A stretch of 64,000 nucleotides of DNA from the NCBI GenBank assembly GCA_022702545.1, contig JAHRBC010000003.1, positions 4,526,001-4,590,000 on the forward strand, in the 5' to 3' direction. Positions 22,736 to 32,170 of this stretch are shown piece after piece. Within the stretch, counting starts at the first letter, position 1. Each line of letters begins with the position of its first letter. The translations under genes were made by a program, and so were the position numbers. Under the pieces are notes generated by a model. The model was given only the letters and a program-made list of their open reading frames with translations, was not told the DNA's origin and searched no databases. The stretch comes from Phycomyces nitens (Eukaryota; Mucoromycota; Mucoromycetes; Mucorales; Phycomycetaceae).

Positions 22736-25696
22736 TTAACGCATAGCCTCTTCTACTGCGTGTGCGTCTCCACCACCTCTCTCGGTGGTTCTCTTGAGAC
22801 CTTCTTCTGCCAATGTATCTCTAAGTGTGTCTACTGAGCCCTTCTTTTGTTGAGAAACTGTATTGGTGCTATTGGAGCGCTGGACTCTAGGGTCTATATC
22901 GCCAGTATCCTTGGAGTGTATGGGATCCAAAACACCCACTGGCTGGTCGTCTTTGCTGACCATCAATGCCTCTCTTGCTCTTCTAAACGACACATCAAAA
23001 TTGGAAGGAAGATGGTCAAGAAGAATAGACCGTCTGATGATCAATTCGCTTGAAACTCTGCGAGGATCTGTACGCTCGACGACAATACGGGTATCTTTAC
23101 CAGGCACAGGATCCTAGCGATAATCTTTTGCTCAATATACATACATACGTACATACATACATGAGAGACCCATAAGAACTCTTACCAGCCAGAATTGATA
23201 AACCATGCCTGCAACGTACAGCTAAACAAACCATTTAAGCACACCCCCAACTTTCAATCGTTTTGTATAGTATATATTACCCTTGGATTGTCCATTGACT
23301 CGAGACACTTTTGTCGACAATCTTCTATTTGATCAAAGGCCTTTTTCCACTGTTCACCTTCTGGTTCTTGGGTCCAAAGAAGTTGGCCAATCCCAAGGTT
23401 TTGTGCTGCCTCTGCTCCTCCAATGATCAACTCCTTTACGTCCATCATTGAACCATAGCTTAGTTTGCTCACAAAATCATCTGCAAACACGACAGATTGT
23501 ATATAGTCCTAGGAGTACATTTGTGAGCAAATGCTGATAGCAATATATATATATATATATATATGGGTTACCTTGTAGCCTTCTGAGAGATCAATGCTGA
23601 GCCCACACGCGGGGGCATACCCAAAGCATCTTATCACAAATGGATTTCCGTCTTTATCCTTTGGGAATTCATCAATGTAGTCAAGGAGCATGATGGTCAG
23701 TATTGCAGCAGTGGCTGCGCCAAGACTGTGGCCAACAATGTAAAGTGCCGATACAGAGTTTTCATTTGCATATGTTACTAGTTGAGGTGCAACATGACAG
23801 AAAAGCCAAGCAGCGGCAGACTGAATTAAACTTGATGAGCACGTTTGATGTATAATATAAAGAGACACACCTTCATGCCCTTGTGAACAAAACCTCCTTT
23901 CCAGGGCTCATATTCACACACAAGATCTGTCATTGTATCGAATGCACTCTAAGTTGGAATCCCAAATATAAATATATAAATATATAATTTAATATCTGTT
24001 GGTCTCTGTATAGATCACTCACCATGGTGCCTCTAATGCAGAGTACAAGCGAGTCTGTCGATGGATCGCGTGCAACAAAGTAACTTGGTCGAAACGCTTC
24101 TCCAGTACGAAGTTCGTATGCCAACAGACACTCTTCTGGGAGTTTTAGGTACTCCATTACGGTCAAGGCATCCGAATGATCACGGACAGCGTCTGAGATA
24201 TAGCCATTTCCCTTTCCCATCAGATTGACACCCTTCCACCCATATGATGCTAAAGAATAGTCCCAAAAGTGAGAAGCCAGCTCGATTTCTGAAAGATCTT
24301 CCACCAAGTCCCAAGTTCGGTCTCGTGGAAGTTGGGTATAAAACTTTTCAAGCATGGTAAACCCGGTCAGGATTTGGAGATTTGAGAGTTCAAACCCTTG
24401 GCCCTTAATCACAAAAAGGCGGGCTGGTTACAAAACTATACAGAAACTAACCATCTCTAGTTCACTTACAAAGGCAGCAAGAAGTTTTCCAATTGCTCGT
24501 AAGACTTGATTTGTTTCTTTATTGACTGTCCAGGTACCAATTGCATCCAATATCGGGAATGTCTTTAGAGATTCGTCTTCGGTTGTCAAGGTGTTCATTG
24601 TATCGATCAGGTCTGTATGGTCTTCCTTACTAGGGTCCTCTGGTTCTGTCATTGTGTCTTGGGTAGATGTACTTGTGGTAGATCTTGATTCCAAGGGTTC
24701 TGGCCGTGTGAACCCAAACCAAGCCGAGACATTCCCGAGAATTGATCCTGAAGCAGTAGTACTCTCGGCCTCTACTTCTGTTTTTGCTTCTAACCCATCT
24801 TTCTCGACTATGCGATAACTTCCCATGTGCTGCTCTTCCAGGTCAGAGGGCCGCTTGGTTACCAAACTATTATTCTTCATTTCCTCCTCTTCCTTGTCCC
24901 TTTCCTCATCAAAAGATGATCTTTCACTGGACTCTTCGTATTTCCGAAACAAGATCTCACCAGAAGCCCTTTCCCGGTGGGCTTTTATCAGCCTCAAGAA
25001 CTCCTCTTCCAACTCAGTTTCGTTGTACAGTTTGTTGGAATGAAGCGAAGGATTTGGTGTCTGTCCTAGAGGTGTAACTGGTTCTTGAGATTGGTACAGA
25101 TAGCATATGCGTGCCTGTATTGCTCCCACATTGCTCTCGGTGGTTTTCTTTTGACTGGTTAGAGAACTCGCTCCTTTGGAGAGTTTCTTTTCCCAGATTT
25201 CATAGTAAGAAGTAAATTCCTCTGGCATGCCTTGCAGTTTTCGCAATCGTATCTCTGCACGGCCAAGATGTCTATCGGGTAGAAGCATGTAGGAATCATA
25301 GATATCCAGCTGAACCGTATCAAACAGCTGGGCATGATAGCTCACCATAAATTCAAACCCTTCGTTCCATTGACCCTGAGGATATTCTGATATGGAAGTC
25401 TGGTGGATTTGATCTGTTTATAAGTTAGAACGGTGTCCCCCAGCAATCGGTATCCACTCCAAATCTTACCTCCCATAGTGATAATCACATATGGCCGTTT
25501 CACTGGTACATTGAGGAAGCAGCTATTGATATGAACCTTTTTGTAGATAGATAAGCAATGACCACCAATATGAGCTTATCGGCCCTAGACAACAAAAAAT
25601 TCTCGGTTGACGTACCTTTAGACTTCCGGGTTTGATTGTGCATTGGACATTTGGTAATGTAGTAGTCAATTCAGTCAAGGTAGTGTTGGAACCCAT
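22736..25696 (-). CDS. Lipase class 3, sn1-diacylglycerol-lipase-like, with N-terminal C2 domain
   Basis: Large multi-exon lipase. The start chosen is the ATG at 25696; the upstream in-frame codon is TTG. The N-terminal 150 or so residues look like a C2 domain (PYVIITMGGKIW, FDTVQLDIYDSYMLLPDRHLGRAEI). A long acidic/Ser-Thr-rich linker follows, then a lipase_3 domain with the oxyanion region VLCIRGTM, the nucleophile elbow YIVGHSLGAATAA, the acid in VVFADDFVSKLS and the late ILLDHLPSNF, which fits the DH of diacylglycerol lipases. Known DAGL-type enzymes release the sn-1 fatty acid from diacylglycerol; the C2 domain would bind membrane, perhaps with calcium. Introns are short. The tail after the DH motif is about 90 residues, polar, without helices. 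Confidence 0.88.
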
Positions 25697-26210
25697 GTGT
25701 AAAGAGCAACTGGTTTCCTTTTTAGAGGAGATTATCAAAGTAATGCTTCATATCAAGTCACAGGCAAAGTTTTAGCTTGTTTCAATAGAGCTTAATACAT
25801 GCCATTATATACAATGACGAAATTCCAAAAGTATTTTATATATATATATATTATATTATATTATTTATACTTGTATATACTTCTTTAAAATTAAATTGAA
25901 TTAAAAAACAAGTACATGTCTTTGTAGGAACGTGTTGTGTATTGTGGGTCTTGTATGGTCAATGTACCATGATCCTATAAACACAAGCTGGAGCCAATGG
26001 ATTCTGAGCAATAATAATTCATGGTGATCTGCCCAAAGGCCGCTTTCCATGTAACCATCTCACTGGTCAAGATCCAATGAACGGCGCACGTGTATTTACA
26101 ATGAAGCCCTCTCAGCCTTAAAAGCCTCCCTCCACCCCCCTTCGAGGCTCATATTGTCTTTCTTTGATCTTTTTCTGTCTTATCAATTGTACATATCCAA
26201 CTGGACTCCA
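25697..26210. other. Divergent promoter region, lipase and GNAT genes
   Basis: About 510 bases between divergently transcribed genes. It contains a (TA)n/(TATAT) stretch near 25838-25872 and a pyrimidine-rich block (CCTCCCTCCACCCCCCTTC, about 26127-26145) just ahead of the GNAT start. No coding sequence. Confidence 0.5.
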
Positions 26211-27344
26211 ATGCCAAGCACCTCTTCTAAAAGCACCAGTCCCAAAAATAACTCACAGTCGACGGGTGTATCACCTTCAACCGAGAAACGCTCCCAAATT
26301 GAACTAAGGCCGTTTTTTGACAAGGGCGATCTCAAGTATGTCCAGTACCTCTATTACTCAACCTACCTCGATCTCGTTCCATATGGTGTAAAACTGCGGA
26401 TCCAATCGCCAATCATACTTGGCACATGGCTGGCCATCTTTGCATTCCTCTTTACATGGGTACCATCCCAACTAGCATTACTTGGCTGGACGGGTCTAAT
26501 GATGCACAGTGTCCGTTTCCTCATCGTCATTGTCTCTGTTGGTGGTGGTCTTATTTCTCTCCTCTGGTATGTTGACAAGTTTGATGTCAGTGAACGTGTA
26601 CTCGATGGCATCGACAATGATCTCAAGGATCCCGCCACCTTTTATCGCGGTGAACCTGGCCAGCCTCTCAAGGGTAACTTTTGGGTATTGACAATCAATG
26701 GAGATCCTGTTGGCTGCATAGGAATGGATCAGCATTTGGAGGATGTGATAGACAAGCGTGTCGTTGGTACCTATATACGTGCCACTGAACTTCCCAAACT
26801 GTCTGAATCGCCAGAAATCAGCGAAGCCGAGTGGGAAAAGACTGCAAAGGTATTGGCCAAGGTGGATGATGCTGTTCGTCTGGTGTTGGTTGGAGCTACA
26901 GATGTGGTGTGTGATTCTTTTGCAGCTGTTCGTAAAGCATTGGGATTCAAGGTTAAGACAAACGAAAAGGAAAAGAAAAAGGTGCTCTTTAAAGCACACA
27001 AGCCAAACGAAGCCACCATGAGACGTCTGGCAATCAAGGGAGACTATCAGGGCCATGGATTGTCGACTGTTCTTTTGAAGCGAGTTGCACTGTGGGCTCA
27101 CTCTCATGAGATTGAGTATCTTTATGCAGAGACTGATGAGCTTCAGTACAATCTTGGAGAGATTCTGGAGAAGCGTCATGGATATGTTCGCCAATCGACT
27201 AAAAAGGAAGGCTATTTCAAGACAAAGACTGTATGGAAATTGGACGTTAAGCTTTGGATGAGCAAATATCTACAAGAAAAGAAAGATGAAGTTATGGAGG
27301 CAGAGCGCAAAAAGGAGGACGAGGAATTAAAGGAGTATGAGTAG
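26211..27344 (+). CDS. Membrane-anchored GNAT acetyltransferase (NAT8-like)
   Basis: Single-exon gene of 377 aa. The upstream in-frame start at 26154 is TTG, so the ATG at 26211 is used. After a Ser-rich N-terminus and a conserved-looking block (IELRPFFDKGDLKYVQYLYY) come two hydrophobic helices (about residues 75-130) that should form a membrane hairpin. The rest is a GNAT fold: WVLTINGDPVGCIGM, and the acetyl-CoA-binding segment RRLAIKGDYQGHGLSTVLLKR with Q-x-x-G-x-G spacing, then YAETDELQYN. The order resembles the NAT8 family, which acetylates cysteine conjugates or lysines at the ER membrane. A roughly 130-residue insertion between strands and a charged C-terminal coiled tail are additions. 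Substrate unknown. Confidence 0.82.
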   Translation: MPSTSSKSTSPKNNSQSTGVSPSTEKRSQIELRPFFDKGDLKYVQYLYYSTYLDLVPYGVKLRIQSPIILGTWLAIFAFLFTWVPSQLALLGWTGLMMHSVRFLIVIVSVGGGLISLLWYVDKFDVSERVLDGIDNDLKDPATFYRGEPGQPLKGNFWVLTINGDPVGCIGMDQHLEDVIDKRVVGTYIRATELPKLSESPEISEAEWEKTAKVLAKVDDAVRLVLVGATDVVCDSFAAVRKALGFKVKTNEKEKKKVLFKAHKPNEATMRRLAIKGDYQGHGLSTVLLKRVALWAHSHEIEYLYAETDELQYNLGEILEKRHGYVRQSTKKEGYFKTKTVWKLDVKLWMSKYLQEKKDEVMEAERKKEDEELKEYE

Positions 27345-27806
27345 AGTAGCCATATATTACAACTTGGTTGCCCATTATCAAACAATGTATCTATTATTGT
27401 AGAATAGCTTAATCAACATTAAAACTTAAAACGCAGTGTATCTTATATACTTTTTTTATATATCTAATATATCTATAATACCATTCTCATCTATATTAAT
27501 AGTAATAAACTCTTTGAAAAGTCGATTTATTTATTTTTATTTAAAAAAGATGTACAGACTATATAGCATGTCGAATGTTACATGCCCTTTCTATATTCTT
27601 ATTATCTTCATTCAAATCATACCAGTTCATCAAATAAACAAGAAAACAAGAAAAAACCCTTTATAACCAAAAGCAACTCTTAGGTTAACAGAAATGTCTA
27701 GTCATCAGAGGCAGTCTTTATATCTCACATTGACATTTTATTCAAAGATAAAAAGGGCACTCTGTTTGATGAAATATATATATATATATAAAAGATAACA
27801 ACCACC
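27345..27806. other. AT-rich spacer before transposase relic
   Basis: AT-rich sequence with a (TA)n run at about 27776-27791 directly before the transposase relic. Tc1/mariner elements insert at TA, so a TA-rich target would fit, but no terminal inverted repeat could be identified here. The word ACCCTTTATAA occurs near 27656 and again near 28521, flanking the relic in direct orientation; this may be chance. Confidence 0.4.
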
Positions 27807-28378
27807 ATGAGAAAAACAGTGGCCAATTACATTTTCAAAACTACTATCCACCGTGGCATTTGTATGATTGAATTATCATCTTGTTGCACTATGTTTAAGC
27901 CACAGTTATCCAAAGAGCACAAGAAGAAGCATTTTTAGCCTTTGCTCATAACTATAAAAATCAACCAAGGATAGGATCATATCTAGAGTGACGAATTTAG
28001 ATTCATACTTTTTCCCAAGGATATAAACATGGGAGTGTAGAGGTTTACAATATAGTAATAATAAAAAGTTTATAAAAGGCTCCATTACGCCCATGTCAAC
28101 TTGAAAGAAAACTTGTACATTTCTTGAACAATTTGAATAAATTTGTTGCCAAGGAGTTTATTTATAAAGATAATTCTCCTTGTCATGGGTCAAAGCTGGT
28201 TGAAGACTGGAAGAAGTGCCAGTGTATCCCAATAATGGTATGGTTGCCAAATAGCCCAGATCTCAGCCCTATTAATTCGTGGGCTTATCTTGAGGGTATG
28301 ATGATTGAAAGAGAACTAGCTCCAATAAATATTAACAAACTAGATTCTACAATCTATAGAGTGGAAGAAGAGACCTAA
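27807..28378 (+). pseudogene. Decayed Tc1/mariner transposase
   Basis: Remnant of a Tc1/mariner DDE transposase broken by stops and frameshifts. From the ATG at 27807 one frame reads an HTH-side piece (KTTIHRG.., then KPQLSKEHKKKH) and stops at 27936. A shifted frame gives LAFAHNYKNQ. A third frame gives SDEFRFILFPKD, matching the SDES(R/K)F region with the first catalytic Asp. After a poorly conserved part the frame ending at 28378 has YKDNSPCHGSKLVEDW (second Asp) and WLPNSPDLSPINSWAYL. The last corresponds to the family's NSPDLNPIENLW, so the third acidic residue is lost. The order of all blocks is preserved, so this is one degraded copy, not scattered hits. Terminal repeats were not found. 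Confidence 0.8.
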
Positions 28379-28992
28379 AAGTATGTGAAAGGGATTGCAC
28401 GTCAATGCCAAACCGTATAAATTACAATATCTATCTCAATTAACAATATTTGAAGTCTAATTGCATGTTAATTATCAATAATTGCCTAGCAAATTAACCA
28501 TGCATTCAAAAGGCCAAACTACCCTTTATAAAGAAGCCTTTTACGAAAAGAAAAAAAAAAGTATTATTTCAGAACACTGCAACATGCCCAAAGCAGAAAA
28601 TAAGAAATCCTGGGTAATAGAGAATGGGACTAGATTCAATTACAAAGGTTTATTGATTATACCATGAATATTATTAACAATAGTTTAGTTTGGATGTTTT
28701 GCCTAGTTGATCTCGTATGAATAAAAATATATTGCTTATATATGTGTGTGTATATGCATTCTTGGTCTTTAGAATTCTACCTTTATTCCGTGTCATTTTG
28801 AGATCAAATTAAGTTTTGTGACGTATATATTCAATTCAAGAATTAAATTAACAGGGAAAGAATCAAGAGTTTAACTAATAATTCCCACTCTAAATTCTCC
28901 ACGCCGGTTGAAGAGCTGCTCAACAAAGCACCTCTTGGATACATGTCTCGATATATCCATATCACAACCGTTGGTGTATTGTACATACAGTG
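28379..28992. other. AT-rich spacer, possible element 3' flank
   Basis: About 610 bases of AT-rich DNA between the transposase relic and the CCHC gene. A 61-aa open frame (28482-28667) is unconvincing. No terminal repeat was recognised. Confidence 0.45.
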
Positions 28993-30435
28993 ATGTCACC
29001 TTTACTTTTTATTTTCCAGACCCTTTTTTGTGCCCAAAGTTTAAAAAGTAGAAAAGTCCAATTAGAAAGTAGGCAATTGGAGTTTTGTACAAACTTTTAC
29101 CGAAAAGATTTACAGTACAAATTATACATCCAGCTGGGACCAATGCTTTGCCCTGAATCACACTCTCCGCACACAATTAGCTGTTGCCAGGTGTCTCATT
29201 ACAACCGACCCAAGATTCCTCAACAATCTTTGCGAAATTCCAACAAGGAGATTCCAATCTTTATTGCACCCCAAGATAAATCAAGCTATGGTTTAAACAC
29301 AGCTTACAGTTCCTGGCCTCGCACAAGCAACCCTTTAAGCGTCCTCTTCAACGTCAAGCAACTTGTTTCTGTCAATAGTCTCAAAGAGATTCTGATTGCA
29401 CAACTTGGTGCAGTCGATGCTCTTAGTGTAGAGTACAAATCCCGAGATCTTATTGCCAAGGTTCTATTTGTGGATCCAGCCATTCGAATCAAAGCCATCG
29501 AGATTGGTATCACTATTCAGAATACACCGATAGTTGGACTTCCTGTGTTTACTTCAGAGTCTTCACTCATTAAAATAGATATCAATGGCATTCCAAACTG
29601 TCACCCAGAGACAGATCTTAAGAATGCATTGATTGAAGCCATTTCACCCTTTGGAGAGGTTGTCTATCTTTGTGTATACCGTGATCAGTACCACATATTT
29701 TGTGGGAAAGCTTCAGCGTATTTGGACATTTCCGCTTTATCAAACCCCCCACCTTTGCGCCGCTTTATTGACCTCGGAAACCCGTTTGATACATTTATTG
29801 AGATACATGCTGACCAGATGCCTTTATTTTGCCGATATTGCAAAGGGGAAGGACATGTCGTTGCAGATTGCCATCGTCTTCATAGAAAACTTGCCCGGGA
29901 ACAACCCAAAGACCAGGACATTGAGCCTATCACACCCACACCCACACCCACATCTTATCCACTCCCGAGAGAAATGGAAAAGATATTAACAGAAAACATC
30001 GCTGCTATCAAGGATAGTAAGACAAATATCGACTTTGCAAACAAGGATATCACCAGAATTAGAAAGCCTTGTGATATAAAACCAACCTACCCAGAAAGTA
30101 CTGAGCCTATTCCAGAACACCATACTGATACAATGCCAACCAAACACTCTGACAACGATATAAGATCATTGGAAGCCCAAATTGCAGTACTCATTAAAGC
30201 CAATAAAGATGTTTTCCAAGCGCCTTTTGAACAAGAACCTCTGCCTCTGAAACCTATCCATCCCTCTGGTTGCAAGTATGCCGAATCGTTTCATGGATCC
30301 CAAGATTATGTTGACTTTAGTAGATTCGATACGGACGATTCCGATTCTTGTACAAAATGTCCCATGGAATACTCTCACGAAACAGCAGATATTGACACGT
30401 ATTATCAAAGGCATCATTGTAGTTTGAGTGCCTAG
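28993..30435 (+). CDS. Gag/LINE ORF1-like CCHC zinc-knuckle protein
   Basis: Intact single-exon frame, 480 aa from the ATG at 28993. The central part (about residues 120-260) looks like the RRM/DUF4283-type nucleic-acid-binding region of LINE ORF1 or gag proteins, with an I-D-I-N-G-I-P strand and SPFGEVVYLCVYRD. It is followed by one zinc knuckle CRYCKGEGHVVADC (C-x2-C-x4-H-x4-C, about residue 283). The C-terminal part is hydrophilic with a Thr-Pro repeat (PTPTPTPT). Retroelement proteins of this type bind element RNA. No reverse transcriptase, endonuclease, protease or LTR follows within the next 4 kb, so this is a solitary or domesticated copy, or the element is split. It sits beside a dead Tc1 copy in a repeat-rich island. 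Confidence 0.72.
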   Translation: MSPLLFIFQTLFCAQSLKSRKVQLESRQLEFCTNFYRKDLQYKLYIQLGPMLCPESHSPHTISCCQVSHYNRPKIPQQSLRNSNKEIPIFIAPQDKSSYGLNTAYSSWPRTSNPLSVLFNVKQLVSVNSLKEILIAQLGAVDALSVEYKSRDLIAKVLFVDPAIRIKAIEIGITIQNTPIVGLPVFTSESSLIKIDINGIPNCHPETDLKNALIEAISPFGEVVYLCVYRDQYHIFCGKASAYLDISALSNPPPLRRFIDLGNPFDTFIEIHADQMPLFCRYCKGEGHVVADCHRLHRKLAREQPKDQDIEPITPTPTPTSYPLPREMEKILTENIAAIKDSKTNIDFANKDITRIRKPCDIKPTYPESTEPIPEHHTDTMPTKHSDNDIRSLEAQIAVLIKANKDVFQAPFEQEPLPLKPIHPSGCKYAESFHGSQDYVDFSRFDTDDSDSCTKCPMEYSHETADIDTYYQRHHCSLSA

Positions 30436-31446
30436 GTAATTCCCCTTTCAACCCTATAAGTATCTTTTAATCTCTCTATTCATAATATCTATTCATAATA
30501 TCTATTTAATTACCTTTTTATTTAAAATATTCCTTACGACCTTGAAAAATATATATATTTATATATTTTTGTTACAACTTTTACTTGACCCTCTGTATTC
30601 TCCTTTAACACGTTTCAGTGGCCCTCCACTCCCCCTTTGGTGCCTTGTTAACTGTAATAAATTACACAAGACATACTTTATGTAAGAAAAAAAAAGTAAA
30701 TATTATCATCCATATTCCCATTTCATAACTATTCTTGAGGTTAAGATGTCTGTTGTACAATGCCCAATATTCACTATGCCATTATAAACTGTACGTGTTC
30801 TCAACGTGTAACTTTTTTGATGTGTTGAATTGCAACATTAATGAATTAGCAACATCATAGCCAGACCTACGGTTGAATAGACAATACAATCCCCATAGTG
30901 TGAATGGAATGTCATGTATTCCAAGCACCTTTTTTTTAATAGACAGTTTACTCGGTTGGTTTATTGAAAGTATATAAAGTATGTGATTATGCTACGCTTA
31001 AATGTAATATTGGTATTCTTAAAAGTCTATTCGAAACTGTAAAAAACTGATATCCAATTCTGTAAATTTGCTTGTAATCCACAATCCCGTCAGTTGGCTA
31101 ATGGCCAACGATTTTGGGGGGGGAACTACGGGCCGCATGATTTATTGTGCACATCTTTCCAATATCCGGATTGTACCTCTTTGAGACAATATACCTACTG
31201 TTCATGAGCATACACTTTTGAATAATGTATTCCCATTTCTCAGAAAAATATTTTCCTAGTTCTCATGATATTTATTTTCATGAAAAGAGAGAATGAGATC
31301 TTTTCAAGGGACAATTTTACCCAAGGCCAAATGTCTAGAGGTAATCCGGACAAAACCCATAGTCGTATTCAAGCTTTTTTTTCTTCCTTTTTTGCCGGGA
31401 CAGTAAAGATAATTCGTGTAACGTATTTTATAAGGTATTCCCTAAT
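30436..31446. other. AT-rich region downstream of the CCHC gene
   Basis: No coding sequence seen. A short direct duplication (TTCATAATATCTA, around 30479-30502) and a run of eight G (about 31117-31124) are the only visible structures. No poly-A tail or target duplication of a LINE insertion was recognised. Confidence 0.45.
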
Positions 31447-32170
31447 ATGAATGGGGTTCCAGCCACTTCCAACAAGCGTTTAAGAGCAGAGGTTGAAAAT
31501 AAGGCTACTTCTTCACAGCATTTCACCCAACAGTCCAAATACTTTTACAAACTAGATAGAGATACATCAAAAGATGAGATTGATGACTTGGAGGCTACAG
31601 TGCTTGATAAAATACAACGTGTTTCTGGGTCTTTGCAATCTTGCATTTTACATGAAAGATTGATAACTTTGACATTGGTGCTGTTTTAGTTGCCCTCCAA
31701 AAGCATTCTCGTAGCCTGCACCATCAATTTCTACTCCCTTGTAACATTGGAAAACTGGTCATAATCCCACATTTCTATCTGACAGTAATGATGAGAGTAA
31801 ATATTACTGCACGATATCGTTTCCCTCTTCCATTGGAGCTTCTCGGTGATTTCAATTCAAATGAATATTTCTATTGAATCTCGAATAAGGAGCATGAATC
31901 GATCAATGATGTTTATTATGTGATTCACCTTTACCATTGTAATTCTACAAGGTTGGAAGCAGTCGTACAAAACCAGGTATAAGGTACGGTGTCATGATCA
32001 GACAGCACAAGATGGAATTTCTGATCATTGACATGAAATATCCCAACATTAACATCAATAATGATTACTTGAACTTATCGATTGAATTGGAAATCTTGTT
32101 GAATAGTTTGAATATTGGTATTGATTGTATCTTGTTTGGGGGTGATATTTGGCATACTAGTTTATTTTAA
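31447..32170 (+). pseudogene. Decayed coding region, unknown family
   Basis: Three successive plus-strand frames carry protein-like sequence of normal composition, unlike the AT-rich surroundings. The first (31447-31689, ATG start) reads NKRLRAEVENKATSSQH and so on. The second (about 31663-31876) contains DIGAVLVALQKHSRSLHHQF and YRFPLPLELLGDF. The third (about 31978-32170) contains KMEFLIIDMKYPN and CILFGGDIWH. Single-base shifts and stops separate them. The EFLIIDMK piece has a D-x-K pattern like the core of PD-(D/E)xK-type folds, and I have the impression of repeated early-diverging fungal families with such blocks, but I cannot name one. Could instead be a gene with unrecognised introns. 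Confidence 0.35.
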
